Source: an uncultured Tateyamaria sp. (GTDB taxonomy: Bacteria > Pseudomonadota > Alphaproteobacteria > Rhodobacterales > Rhodobacteraceae). Taken from it: a stretch of DNA of 64,000 bases. The stretch covers positions 84,336 through 148,335 of the forward strand of contig NZ_CANNDO010000008.1 of assembly GCF_947503385.1 (NCBI RefSeq), in the 5' to 3' direction. Each line of letters starts with the position of its first letter. Position 1 is the first letter of the stretch. Positions 8,230 through 16,295 of this stretch are shown piece by piece. The notes under the pieces are model-generated. The model saw only the letters and a program-made list of their open reading frames with translations, did no database searches and was not told the DNA's origin. The position numbers were made by a program, and so were the translations under genes.

Positions 8230-9394
8230 CTTTAGGTGCTGCCTTGCCCTTTGCCTCCAACTCTTCGAGCCACAGCGAATGGTGCTGGCGCGCCCACGCC
8301 TCGTCCACCTCGCCCGTGCCCATCGCGTCATAGGCGCCTTCCATGCCCACCGACCCGATGTAGATATGCGCGATGATGATCGCCATCAGAACAAAGGCCA
8401 CAATGGCGTGCCACGCTTGGGCGTATTGCATCTCTTCGTGCGGGGCGAGGCCCTCGGGCAACGGCCCGTAAATCGGCAGGCTTTCGATCCCCACGGACCG
8501 CATCAAATCAAACGTCTTCATGAACATCGGGAACTCAAAGGGGAACAGCAACGACACACCCGAAAGCGAAATTGAACCGCCCAGCAGGATCACCGACCAA
8601 AAGATGATCTTTTGCCCGCCGTTGAACTTTTTCGCTGGCGGGTGTTTCGATCCAATGATGCCGCCCGCTTGGGCAAACCACGTGATGTCGGTGCGGTTCG
8701 GGATATTGTGCCAGACCCACAGCACAAAAATGGCGACCAGCGCCACGATAAACGCCCACGCCACATTGTTGTGGATGTATTTCGACGCCATCAGCAGCGT
8801 CGCGTTGAACTCTTTGGAGATGTAAGGCGCGATGAACATGCGCCCGAACAGGGTCAGCAACCCGGTGATCCCCAGCAGGATGAACGACCCGGCCAGCAAC
8901 CAGTGCGATGCCCGCTCAAAGCTCTTGAAGCGGGTGACCGTGCGGCCCGTTTTCTCGTAATCCAGCTTGACCCGGCCCCGCAGGACAAAGAACACGACAA
9001 GCAAGGCGATGGTGCCCAGCAGCAGATAGCCCCCGTATTTCGCCAAAGGTCCCTGCCGGAATTGCAGCCACGCCATGCCGCCATCCTGCACCAGAACGGT
9101 GGCCACCTCACCGCCCGACGACACGGTGATGTCAGCCGATCCGTAGCGCAGCGCACGCCACAGGTCCGGGTCGGACGCGCCGCCCAATGTGCCAAGTTGC
9201 CCCGAAAGGTCGCGCGCAGCCCCCGCCGCATCGCCGGTTTTGGGCGCGACCTCTTCGCCGCGCTGGCGGGCCATGATGTCCTCAAGCGTCTGTGCGCCGC
9301 CCGTTGCGGCGCGGTCGCCCGCCGCGTCCTGCGCATCCGCCAACGCAGGCCACATCCCCAGGCACAACACAAAAACCAGAATGGCACGTAGCAT
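8210..9394 (-). CDS. fdhC: Formate dehydrogenase cytochrome b subunit (gamma)
   Basis: A 394-residue membrane subunit that receives electrons from FdhB and passes them to quinone or cytochrome. A signal peptide and a periplasmic N-terminal extension (to about residue 115) precede a leading TM helix and the four-helix diheme cytochrome b core, with His in FERASHWLLAG, KYIHNNVAW, WAFIVALVAIFVLWVWH and AQAWHAIVAF. The extension is longer than in E. coli FdnI and matches the alphaproteobacterial form. It lies downstream of fdhA, fdhB and the FKBP gene. Confidence 0.93.
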   Translation of the reverse strand: MLRAILVFVLCLGMWPALADAQDAAGDRAATGGAQTLEDIMARQRGEEVAPKTGDAAGAARDLSGQLGTLGGASDPDLWRALRYGSADITVSSGGEVATVLVQDGGMAWLQFRQGPLAKYGGYLLLGTIALLVVFFVLRGRVKLDYEKTGRTVTRFKSFERASHWLLAGSFILLGITGLLTLFGRMFIAPYISKEFNATLLMASKYIHNNVAWAFIVALVAIFVLWVWHNIPNRTDITWFAQAGGIIGSKHPPAKKFNGGQKIIFWSVILLGGSISLSGVSLLFPFEFPMFMKTFDLMRSVGIESLPIYGPLPEGLAPHEEMQYAQAWHAIVAFVLMAIIIAHIYIGSVGMEGAYDAMGTGEVDEAWARQHHSLWLEELEAKGKAAPKDATPAE

Positions 9395-9430
9395 ATCTTG
9401 TCTCTCCTCATGCCGCGCCCGGGCGCGGCG

Positions 9431-10132
9431 TTATCCTTCGATGCTGATCAGCTCGATCGTGAAATTCAGCACTTCGTTTGGCCCAATGGCCTGCCCTGCA
9501 CCATTGGCCCCATAGGCCAGGTCGGATGGAATCCAGACGTCCCATTTGGCGCCGGGTGACATCAGTTGCAGCACCTCCTGCCAGCCGGGAATGACACCGC
9601 CCACAGGGAACGTCGCAGGTTCGCCACGCGCGATCGAACTGTCGAAAACGCTGCCATCCAGCAGGCGGCCCTCGTAATGCACCGTGACCGTCTGATCCGC
9701 CGACGGGCTGTCACCACTGCCCGCCGCGCGGACCTCGTATTGCAGACCACTGTCAGTCGTGACCACCCCGCTGCGTGTGGCGTTGGCTTCGAGATAGGCG
9801 GCATTGTCCGTCAGCTTCTGTTCCGCACTGGCGGCAGCTTCGGCTTGCTGGCGCTGCTGGACAACAGCCTGCATCGCGCCCACTGCGGCCTGCATCTCTT
9901 CGGAGGTCAGCCGGGGTTCCTTGCCGTCCACGGCGTCCTGAATGGCGAGGGCCAGTGCGGCCACGTCGACTTCGGCAAAACCCTGATCGCGAATGTTCAG
10001 CCCGACCTGCAATCCAATGGCATAGCTGGCGCGGGCGATATCGGTGTCCAGCGGGGGTGCGTCCTGCGCCACCACGGGCAGTGGGGACAGACACAAGGCG
10101 CTGACAGTGAGCGCGGGTACGAGACGATGCAT
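9431..10132 (-). CDS. FKBP-type peptidyl-prolyl cis-trans isomerase, exported
   Basis: A 233-residue periplasmic folding factor. A signal peptide (MHRLVPALTVSALCLSPLPVVAQ) precedes an FkpA/Mip-like N-terminal dimerisation helix region (residues about 30-130, rich in Gln and Ala) and an FKBP domain (VTVHYEGRLLDGSVFDSS, GVIPGWQEVLQLM, IPSDLAYGA). I chose ATG 10132, with GAAAGG 6 nt upstream, over an in-frame ATG nine codons earlier. It sits between fdhB and fdhC, so it may help fold the periplasmic formate dehydrogenase or its cytochromes. Confidence 0.93.
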   Translation of the reverse strand: MHRLVPALTVSALCLSPLPVVAQDAPPLDTDIARASYAIGLQVGLNIRDQGFAEVDVAALALAIQDAVDGKEPRLTSEEMQAAVGAMQAVVQQRQQAEAAASAEQKLTDNAAYLEANATRSGVVTTDSGLQYEVRAAGSGDSPSADQTVTVHYEGRLLDGSVFDSSIARGEPATFPVGGVIPGWQEVLQLMSPGAKWDVWIPSDLAYGANGAGQAIGPNEVLNFTIELISIEG

Positions 10133-10241
10133 GGTAAGCCTTTCAAAAATCGGAAACATCATGACTCCGTAGCTATCGCCCCCGGCGACCCATGCCAAAT
10201 GAACTGAAAGGGAGCGCGGATATCCGCCGCGCTGCCAGATT

Positions 10242-10269
10242 GCCCGGGCAGCCTTGCCGCTGCCCGGGC
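10242..10269. other. Strong stem-loop between fdhB and the FKBP gene
   Basis: A perfect 11-bp inverted repeat (arms 10242-10252 and 10259-10269, GCCCGGGCAGC and its complement) with a 6-nt loop. It lies in the 190-bp gap after the fdhB stop codon. There is no T-run on either side, so it is more likely an mRNA stabilising or processing hairpin, or a weak attenuator, than a simple terminator. A second smaller hairpin (GCGCGG with CCGCCGCGC) is close by at about 10214-10232. Confidence 0.55.
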
Positions 10270-10322
10270 GTGCTGGAATCGCCGGTGCACGTGTTGCGCA
10301 CACTGACCGGCGATCCCGTCGC

Positions 10323-10931
10323 TTAGCCGTCCTGACGACCGTAGGCCGAACCCCAGCCCCACGCGCCCGAACCAAAGCCGCGCGCCACGACGCGCTCGCG
10401 GTAGATGGCGGACACAACGTCACCATCACCCGCCAACAGCGCCTTGGTGGAACACATCTCGGCGCAGATGGGCAGCTTGCCCTCGGCGATCCGGTTGCGC
10501 CCGTACTTGGCGAATTCGGCGGTCGAGTGGGTTTCTTCGGGACCACCGGCGCAGAAGGTACATTTGTCCATCTTGCCGCGGCTGCCAAAGTTGCCGGCCT
10601 GCGGGAATTGCGGCGCGCCAAAGGGGCACGCGTAAAAGCAATAACCACACCCGATGCAGAGGTCCTTGGAGTGCAGAACCACCCCTTCCTCGTTTTGGTA
10701 AAAGCAGTCCACAGGGCAGACCGCCATACAAGGCGCATCGGAACAGTGCATACACGCCACAGAGATCGACCGTTCGCCGGGATCACCATCATTGATGGTG
10801 ACCACGCGGCGGCGGTTGATGCCCCAAGGCACTTCATGCTCGTTCTTACAGGCCGTGACGCAGGCGTTGCATTCAATGCAGCGCTCGGCGTCGCACAGGA
10901 ACTTGGCTCTCGCCTGTCCTCCTAATGCCAT
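10323..10931 (-). CDS. fdhB: Formate dehydrogenase iron-sulfur subunit (beta)
   Basis: A 202-residue protein with four [4Fe-4S] cluster motifs: CIECNACVTAC, CMHCSDAPCMAVCP, CIGCGYCFYACP, and KCTFC paired with CAEMCS. It transfers electrons from the catalytic subunit to the cytochrome b subunit. There is no signal peptide of its own; in this family the subunit is exported together with the Tat-dependent catalytic subunit. It starts 13 bp after fdhA, with a good ribosome site (GGAGGATTACGAC). Confidence 0.95.
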   Translation of the reverse strand: MALGGQARAKFLCDAERCIECNACVTACKNEHEVPWGINRRRVVTINDGDPGERSISVACMHCSDAPCMAVCPVDCFYQNEEGVVLHSKDLCIGCGYCFYACPFGAPQFPQAGNFGSRGKMDKCTFCAGGPEETHSTAEFAKYGRNRIAEGKLPICAEMCSTKALLAGDGDVVSAIYRERVVARGFGSGAWGWGSAYGRQDG

Positions 10932-10944
10932 GTCGTAATCCTCC

Positions 10945-13842
10945 TTACGCTGTCCAGATTTTGCAGAGAGTCGCTTTGGTCTCTTGCATCTGGGTTACTG
11001 AATCATAGCCATAGGTCTGGGCCGTGTTGGTGGATTCACCAAGCACGTATGGATCGGCACCCTCGGGATATTTCGAGCGTTGATCCTCACCCTGGAAATG
11101 ACCGCCAAAGTGGAAGGGCATAAAGGCCACGCCTTCGCCCACCCGGTTGGTGACCATCGCCATAACCTTGACCTTGCCGCCTTCGGGCCCTTCGACCCAG
11201 ACCTGTGTGCCGTCCCGCACGCCCAAATTGTTGGCGTCACGCGGGTTGATCTCGACAAACATGTCCTGTTGCAGTTCGGCCAGCCACGGGTTGGACCGGG
11301 TTTCGTCCCCGCCGCCCTCATATTCGACCAGACGGCCAGAGGTGAGGATGATCGGGTAGTCCTTCGAAAAGTCCTGCTTTTGGATCGACGCATACATCGT
11401 CGGCAGGCGATAGAACTTCCGGTCTTCGTAGGTGGGGTAGTCAGCCACAAGGTCCCTGCGATTGGTATACAGGGGCTCGCGGTGGACAGGCACCGGATCA
11501 GGGAAGGTCCACACAACCGCGCGGGCCTTGGCGTTCCCGAAGGGCGCACAGCCATGCTTGATCGCGACCCGCTGGATGCCGCCCGACAGGTCGGTCTTCC
11601 AGTTGGTCTTGGGACCCGCAACCGCATCAATCGCGGCGCGTTCGTCGTCCGTCAGATCACCGTCCCAGCCCAGATCCATCAGCATCTGCATCGTGAATTC
11701 AGGGTATCCATCCTGAATTTCCGATCCGACACTGTAGACCCCTTCGGCCAGCAGGTTGTCGCCGTCCCGTTCCACGCCGAAACGCGCGCGGAAGGTCAGA
11801 CCACCCTCGGCCACGGGTTTCGACATGTCATAAAGGTTCGGCGTGCCCGGGTGGTTCATCTCGGGCGTGCCCCAGCTGGGCCATGGCAGACCGTAATAAT
11901 CGCCATCTGCGGGGCCACCAATGGCCTGCAACGTGGTGCGATCAAACGTGTGCTGGTTCGCCATGTGCTTCTTGATCCGCTCAGGGCTCTGGCCGGTGTA
12001 ACCCACCGTCCACATGCCCCGGTTGATCTCGCGCAGCGTGTCCTCCGGCTCGGGCGTCAGGCCGTCTTCTTCCAGCTTGATGTTGCGGAAGATACGGTCG
12101 TGGAACCCGAACTTTTGGGCGAACAGGGCAATGATCTCTTCGTCCCGCTTGGATTCAAACAGGGGATCAATGACCTTTTCGCGCCACTGGATCGACCGGT
12201 TCGACGCCGTGACAGAACCACGCGTTTCGAACTGGGTACAGGCCGGCAGCAGGTACACACCGTCCGTGCGGTCATGCAGCACGGCAGACACGGTCGGGAA
12301 GGGGTCGATGACAACCAGCATATCCAGCTGTTCCATCGCCTTCTTCATTTCGACCATGCGGGTTTGCGAGTTGGGCGCGTGGCCCCACAGAACCATGGCG
12401 CGGACCTTGTTGGGCTGATCCGTGTTCTCCGGGTCTTCCAACACACCGTCGATCCAGCGCGACACCGGAATACCGGTGAGGTTCTGAAGCGACTTTTCCT
12501 TGCCATCAGTGCCGGTGACCTTGTCAAACTGACCGGCCAGCCATTCGGAGTCCTCACCCCAAACGCGACCCCAGTGGCCCCATGCGCCTGCCGACAGACC
12601 GTAGTAGCCGGGCAGCGTGTGGGACAGAACACCAAGGTCCGTCGCGCCTTGTACGTTGTCGTGGCCGCGGAAGATGTTGGTGCCGCCACCGCTGGTGCCC
12701 ATGTTGCCAAGGGCAAGCTGAAGCACACAATAGGCACGGGTGTTGTTGTTGCCGTTGGTGTGCTGCGTGCCACCCATGCACCAGATCACGGTGCCGGGGC
12801 GGTTGTTGGCCAGCGTCCGCGCAACCCGCTTGAGTTGGCTTCCGGGGGCACCGGTGACGCGCTCCACCTCTTCGGGTGTCCACTTGGCCACTTCTTCCTT
12901 GATCTGGTCCATGCCCCAGACGCGGGTGCGGATGAATTCCTGATCCTCCCACCCGTTGTCGAAGATGTGCCACAGGATACCCCAGACCAGCGCCACGTCG
13001 GAACCGGGACGGAACCGCACATATTCGTCCGCGTGGGCCGCCGTGCGGGTAAAGCGCGGGTCACACACGATGACGGGGGCGTTGTTCTGCTCTTTGGCGC
13101 GCAGCAGGTGCAGCAGGGACACGGGGTGTGCCTCAGCCGGGTTGCCGCCGATGATAAAGATCGCCTTGGAGTTATGGATGTCATTGTAGCTGTTGGTCAT
13201 GGCGCCGTAGCCCCATGTGTTCGCAACACCCGCAACAGTGGTCGAGTGACAGATCCGCGCCTGATGATCCACGTTGTTCGTGCCCCAATAGGCGGCGAAC
13301 TTGCGGAACAGGTAGGCCTGTTCGTTGTTGTGCTTGGCCGAACCCAGCCAATAGACGCTGTCCGGGCCGCTTTCGTCCCGGATGTTCATCATGCCGCCGC
13401 CGATCTCGTCGATCGCCTGCTCCCATGAGACGCGCTTCCACTCACCACCCTCTTTCTTCATCGGGTATTTGAGGCGGCGTTCCCCATGGGCGTGCTCGCG
13501 AACAGCGGCCCCCTTGGCGCAATGCGCACCCAGGTTGAACGGGCTGTCCCAGCCGGGTTCCTGACCCGTCCAGACACCGTCCTGCACCTCGGCCACGACC
13601 GTACAGCCGACCGAGCAGTGCGTGCACACCGTCTTTTTCAAATCCACTTTGCCCGCTGCTGCCGTGGCAGCATTGGCCTGGGTGACGGTTCCGCCCGTGG
13701 CGGCAATGGCCGACAGGCCCCCAATCACCAGTCCCGATCCGCGCAGGAATGCGCGCCGGTCTACCGAAGCGTTTGCCGCCTCGGTCAGGATACTTGTCCG
13801 CTGGGGGCGTCGCGCAACCCCGTTGGTCTTTTTCCTAAGCAT
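10945..13842 (-). CDS. fdhA: Formate dehydrogenase catalytic subunit, Cys-type Mo/W enzyme
   Basis: A 965-residue molybdopterin oxidoreductase oxidising formate to CO2. A Tat signal (RRAFLRGS, residues 29-36) indicates periplasmic location. The cluster ligands are Cys73, Cys76, Cys80 and Cys108. The active site is Cys198-His199 in ARICHSTTVAGVANT, where E. coli FdnG has selenocysteine, so no Sec machinery is needed. The C-terminal molydopterin dinucleotide-binding region is complete. ATG 13842 has GAGAGGAAG upstream; a longer frame upstream reads into the leader. The nearby tupABC genes suggest tungsten rather than molybdenum at the active site (inference). Confidence 0.96.
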   Translation of the reverse strand: MLRKKTNGVARRPQRTSILTEAANASVDRRAFLRGSGLVIGGLSAIAATGGTVTQANAATAAAGKVDLKKTVCTHCSVGCTVVAEVQDGVWTGQEPGWDSPFNLGAHCAKGAAVREHAHGERRLKYPMKKEGGEWKRVSWEQAIDEIGGGMMNIRDESGPDSVYWLGSAKHNNEQAYLFRKFAAYWGTNNVDHQARICHSTTVAGVANTWGYGAMTNSYNDIHNSKAIFIIGGNPAEAHPVSLLHLLRAKEQNNAPVIVCDPRFTRTAAHADEYVRFRPGSDVALVWGILWHIFDNGWEDQEFIRTRVWGMDQIKEEVAKWTPEEVERVTGAPGSQLKRVARTLANNRPGTVIWCMGGTQHTNGNNNTRAYCVLQLALGNMGTSGGGTNIFRGHDNVQGATDLGVLSHTLPGYYGLSAGAWGHWGRVWGEDSEWLAGQFDKVTGTDGKEKSLQNLTGIPVSRWIDGVLEDPENTDQPNKVRAMVLWGHAPNSQTRMVEMKKAMEQLDMLVVIDPFPTVSAVLHDRTDGVYLLPACTQFETRGSVTASNRSIQWREKVIDPLFESKRDEEIIALFAQKFGFHDRIFRNIKLEEDGLTPEPEDTLREINRGMWTVGYTGQSPERIKKHMANQHTFDRTTLQAIGGPADGDYYGLPWPSWGTPEMNHPGTPNLYDMSKPVAEGGLTFRARFGVERDGDNLLAEGVYSVGSEIQDGYPEFTMQMLMDLGWDGDLTDDERAAIDAVAGPKTNWKTDLSGGIQRVAIKHGCAPFGNAKARAVVWTFPDPVPVHREPLYTNRRDLVADYPTYEDRKFYRLPTMYASIQKQDFSKDYPIILTSGRLVEYEGGGDETRSNPWLAELQQDMFVEINPRDANNLGVRDGTQVWVEGPEGGKVKVMAMVTNRVGEGVAFMPFHFGGHFQGEDQRSKYPEGADPYVLGESTNTAQTYGYDSVTQMQETKATLCKIWTA

Positions 13843-13989
13843 GTTTGCTTCCTCTCCCTTGCTTGCCATCGTTCCCGAATGGCTCGCTTGGTCTCTCATG
13901 GTTCTCAGCAGTCGGGCGTCACGCAACCAGTCGCTGATCCCCTGCCCCGTCCGGGGTCATTCCCGGGCGTTGCATCCTTTGTGTGCACC

Positions 13990-14178
13990 TCAGAACTTGG
14001 CGCTTTCAAAATACGCGCGGGTGTGCGCGGTATCCTGCATCTTCTCCGAGGTCAGGTCCGGCTCTGCCGCGGCCTGCGCCCCGCCTGCCGTTGCAACCGC
14101 CACCGCTGCTGCGGGGGCTGCCGTTCCGGCCAGCTTCAGAAAGTCGCGGCGCGATGCACCATCTTCTTTCCTGCTCAT
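13990..14178 (-). CDS. fdhX: FdhX, Tat-signal formate dehydrogenase peptide
   Basis: A 62-residue protein made almost wholly of a twin-arginine signal (SRRDFLKLAG, about residues 9-18) and an Ala-rich hydrophobic stretch. It ends in a short tail (AEPDLTSEKMQDTAHTRAYFESAKF). It matches the formate-dehydrogenase-associated Tat signal family found upstream of fdhA in many proteobacteria. Its role is unproven; an assembly or membrane-targeting helper is assumed. It is 147 bp ahead of fdhA. Confidence 0.88.
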   Translation of the reverse strand: MSRKEDGASRRDFLKLAGTAAPAAAVAVATAGGAQAAAEPDLTSEKMQDTAHTRAYFESAKF

Positions 14179-14232
14179 GCGATCGTCTCCTCTCGCTGCT
14201 CAAGGCCGGGTTGCCCCGACCGGTTTGACGCC

Positions 14233-14856
14233 TCAGTCGGCGCCGCTCATCCGGAAGGCTTCCGCCTCCACGGACATGAAGATTTTGCCGACCGTGCCCA
14301 CGGGGCTGTAAAAGACGGATGTCTTTGCCTCCTCCAGATCGGTAAAGAAATGCCCGGCCCACGGGCCGATATGCTTGTTGAAGAACGTCTTTTGCGCCGT
14401 CACATCCGCAGGGGTACCGAACCGGCCCACGATCATCGCGGCCATCATCTCCATCAGGCTGGCAATGCTGTCTTCGGGCTCGAACACGGTCTCTGACCGC
14501 TGCATCCCGATCCGGCCCATGTCCTGCCGCAGGACCGCCAGCGGCTTTTCGTTCAGGAACCCGGTCAGGTAGTAGCTGGCAAAGGGCAGCAGCTCGCCCC
14601 GGCCCAAACCGATGAACAGCTTGTTGAACTCCGATTCCGCCGCCTTGGGCTTGGTCACCTTGGCCAGTCTGGCCAGCGTGCCAATGGCCTGTCCCAGCTC
14701 GGTGTCGTCACCTGACAGCCCTGCCGTCTGCGCCAGAAGCATCTCGTCCGGCGGCCCGGCCAGCAACGCACCAAGGAAGTTGTAAAGATCGGCGCGGGCG
14801 CGATCCATATCGGTGATCGTGGTGTCTTCGGCGGCTGTCACTGTCTTGTCTTCCAT
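14233..14856 (-). CDS. TorD/DmsD-family chaperone for formate dehydrogenase
   Basis: A 207-residue all-helical cytoplasmic chaperone of the TorD family, which bind Tat signal peptides and apo-molybdoenzymes before export. Recognisable are the N-terminal RADLYNFLGALLAGPPDE and the middle EFNKLFIGLGRGELLPFASYYLTGFLNE region with the conserved Pro and Tyr. The client is most likely FdhA (and FdhX). ATG overlaps the DUF3306 stop codon (TAATG), which suggests translational coupling. Confidence 0.9.
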   Translation of the reverse strand: MEDKTVTAAEDTTITDMDRARADLYNFLGALLAGPPDEMLLAQTAGLSGDDTELGQAIGTLARLAKVTKPKAAESEFNKLFIGLGRGELLPFASYYLTGFLNEKPLAVLRQDMGRIGMQRSETVFEPEDSIASLMEMMAAMIVGRFGTPADVTAQKTFFNKHIGPWAGHFFTDLEEAKTSVFYSPVGTVGKIFMSVEAEAFRMSGAD

Positions 14857-15404
14857 TAGCTCATGTCGAATGCGAACCGCATCCGGCGCTGCGGCATTGC
14901 GGGCGCTTCGGGTTCCGGTTCCGGCAAGGGGGTCGGTTCGGCAGCCGCGATCAGCGGGGCCTCTTCTTCTTCGTCTGCGAATTCTTCGGCGGGGGCCTCT
15001 TCGGTATCCTCATCGGCCTCTTCATCCTCAAGGAACGCTGTCACCATGCCTTTGCCGACCTGATAGACGGTCTGCATGTTCTCGATCACCGTGGCCGCAT
15101 CGGTGTAATCCTCACCGTAATCCACCAGCCCATCCAGATTGGCGAGCATCGGGTTCAGCCGCCACATCCGGCGCAGCGCGCGGGTCTTGAGCCGTTGCGG
15201 CAACTCTTGCCTGAGAAAGTCCCGGATGGCCTCCGGGCTGTCCAGCGCCTCCGGCTCGGGCAGGTTCAACTCGGCCAGAATCTCGTCATCGGGCCGCTCG
15301 TCGCGCCTGGCCAATTCGGCCTCGGCCACGCGCGCCTCCACGGCCTGCGCTTCGGCTTCAACCCCGGCACGCCGCCGGGACCAGAAATCACGCCCCTCGC
15401 TCAA
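14856..15404 (-). CDS. DUF3306 protein of the formate dehydrogenase cluster
   Basis: A 182-residue soluble protein of unknown function, typically encoded beside formate dehydrogenase genes. Family signatures are SEGRDFWSRRRAGVEAE at the start, the acidic spacer, and LPQRLKTRALRRMWRLNPMLANLDGL. The C-terminal third is highly acidic and Pro-rich with low complexity (repeated EEE and PEPEPEAP). Start is TTG at 15404, placed 8 nt after GGAGG and overlapping the DUF3305 stop; a longer frame upstream lies inside DUF3305 and lacks family similarity. Confidence 0.85.
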   Translation of the reverse strand: MSEGRDFWSRRRAGVEAEAQAVEARVAEAELARRDERPDDEILAELNLPEPEALDSPEAIRDFLRQELPQRLKTRALRRMWRLNPMLANLDGLVDYGEDYTDAATVIENMQTVYQVGKGMVTAFLEDEEADEDTEEAPAEEFADEEEEAPLIAAAEPTPLPEPEPEAPAMPQRRMRFAFDMS

Positions 15405-15964
15405 TGCACCCGCCTCCGCTGCCGCGCAGGCGACGCATAGATATCCGCCGCCGATGAAATCCGCGGATCGCCAATCCCGTCTTGCGTCAGATCGATGCGC
15501 TTCTTGTCGCGCTTGCGCTTGATGAACACTTCGTCCTCGTGAAAGGCGCTGACAAAGCCCTGCACCCACGCCATCAGCCCGGGCGGCATCGGGACCTTTT
15601 CCACGATCTCCTCGCCGCTGTCGGTGTAATCCTGCGCCTCATAGGGCGACGCGGTGACCAGCAGAACATCCAGCGGCTGATCCCCCTCGCCGTCCCGCAT
15701 GATCACGTAGATCGACGGAACCTCGGCGGACAACCCATGCAGATACGCCTCCGTCTCGGCCCCGTGCAGGTCCAGCGGCAACGTGGCGGCGTGGTATTCC
15801 ACGGCCTCCCCCTCGCGGCGCAGCTCCTGCCAATCGGCAAGCCCTGCACCCGGCAGCACGGCAACCGCCTTCCAGCTGTGCGTGGCCCAACGGGTCACGC
15901 CCGGCAGGCGCCGCAACACGACGCCCAAAGGCATTGTTTGATACTGGTCGGGGTTACGGATCAC
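15401..15964 (-). CDS. DUF3305 protein, first gene of the formate dehydrogenase run
   Basis: A 187-residue cytoplasmic protein of the DUF3305 family. It starts at GTG (15964) with GGGAGG 8-9 nt upstream. Family stretches are MPLGVVLRRLPGVTRWATHSWKAVAVLPGA and the central EVPSIYVIMR. A basic tail (IKRKRDKKRIDL, RQRRRVH) is present. DUF3305 and DUF3306 occur as a pair beside formate dehydrogenases and are presumed accessory or maturation proteins; no biochemical role is known to me. Confidence 0.85.
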   Translation of the reverse strand: MIRNPDQYQTMPLGVVLRRLPGVTRWATHSWKAVAVLPGAGLADWQELRREGEAVEYHAATLPLDLHGAETEAYLHGLSAEVPSIYVIMRDGEGDQPLDVLLVTASPYEAQDYTDSGEEIVEKVPMPPGLMAWVQGFVSAFHEDEVFIKRKRDKKRIDLTQDGIGDPRISSAADIYASPARQRRRVH

Positions 15965-16295
15965 CCTATGTCCTCCCTTGGTGTTATCAAACTGCCAAAA
16001 ATTTCATCCTCAAAGCGGCTTGTTCAGGATTTGTCGCTTCGCACCTACCCAAAGGCAATTTGGCCAGCCTGTCTGAGGCCGCAGGTCATGTAGGGACGAA
16101 ATGTCCATCACGACTATTTCAGTCGGGAATACATCCGCATACCGAATCGCGAATCACCACATGCCCACCCGGGCAATTCCAGCCCGCAACCGAACCGTAA
16201 AACGGTTTGTGAAGCGGTCCGAATCATGTCTAGGCTGCCGCAGCTACACGGGCGACGAAGGACCAAGAAAGGCCCTTCAGACGGGGGAGACGAAC
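15965..16295. promoter_or_regulatory. Divergent promoter region between the formate dehydrogenase run and the ferredoxin gene
   Basis: 331 bp without a convincing gene. It must hold the promoters of the minus-strand formate dehydrogenase run and of the plus-strand ferredoxin gene. Two perfect inverted repeats stand out: CGACT-N5-AGTCG (16111-16125) and AACCGT-AAA-ACGGTT (16193-16207), both candidate operators on the ferredoxin side. I searched both strands by eye for a sigma54 -24/-12 element and found none. The plus-strand frame is open back to 16101 but that part has no family similarity. Confidence 0.5.

Noticed and set aside
11080..13428. A 782-codon plus-strand open frame
   Set aside because: It is antisense to fdhA, which is clearly coding; length alone is expected at this GC content.
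16160..16177. A third parS-like site (TGCCC-N-CCGGGCAATT)
   Set aside because: One arm is broken and it is 8 kb from parB; probably chance in GC-rich DNA.
16101..16295. Upstream extension of the ferredoxin gene
   Set aside because: The extension lacks similarity and overlaps likely operators; the GTG at 16296 has the better ribosome site.
15965..16295. sigma54 promoter for the formate dehydrogenase run
   Set aside because: I found no GG and GC elements 10 bp apart in the expected context on the minus strand, and the local regulator lacks the sigma54 loop.
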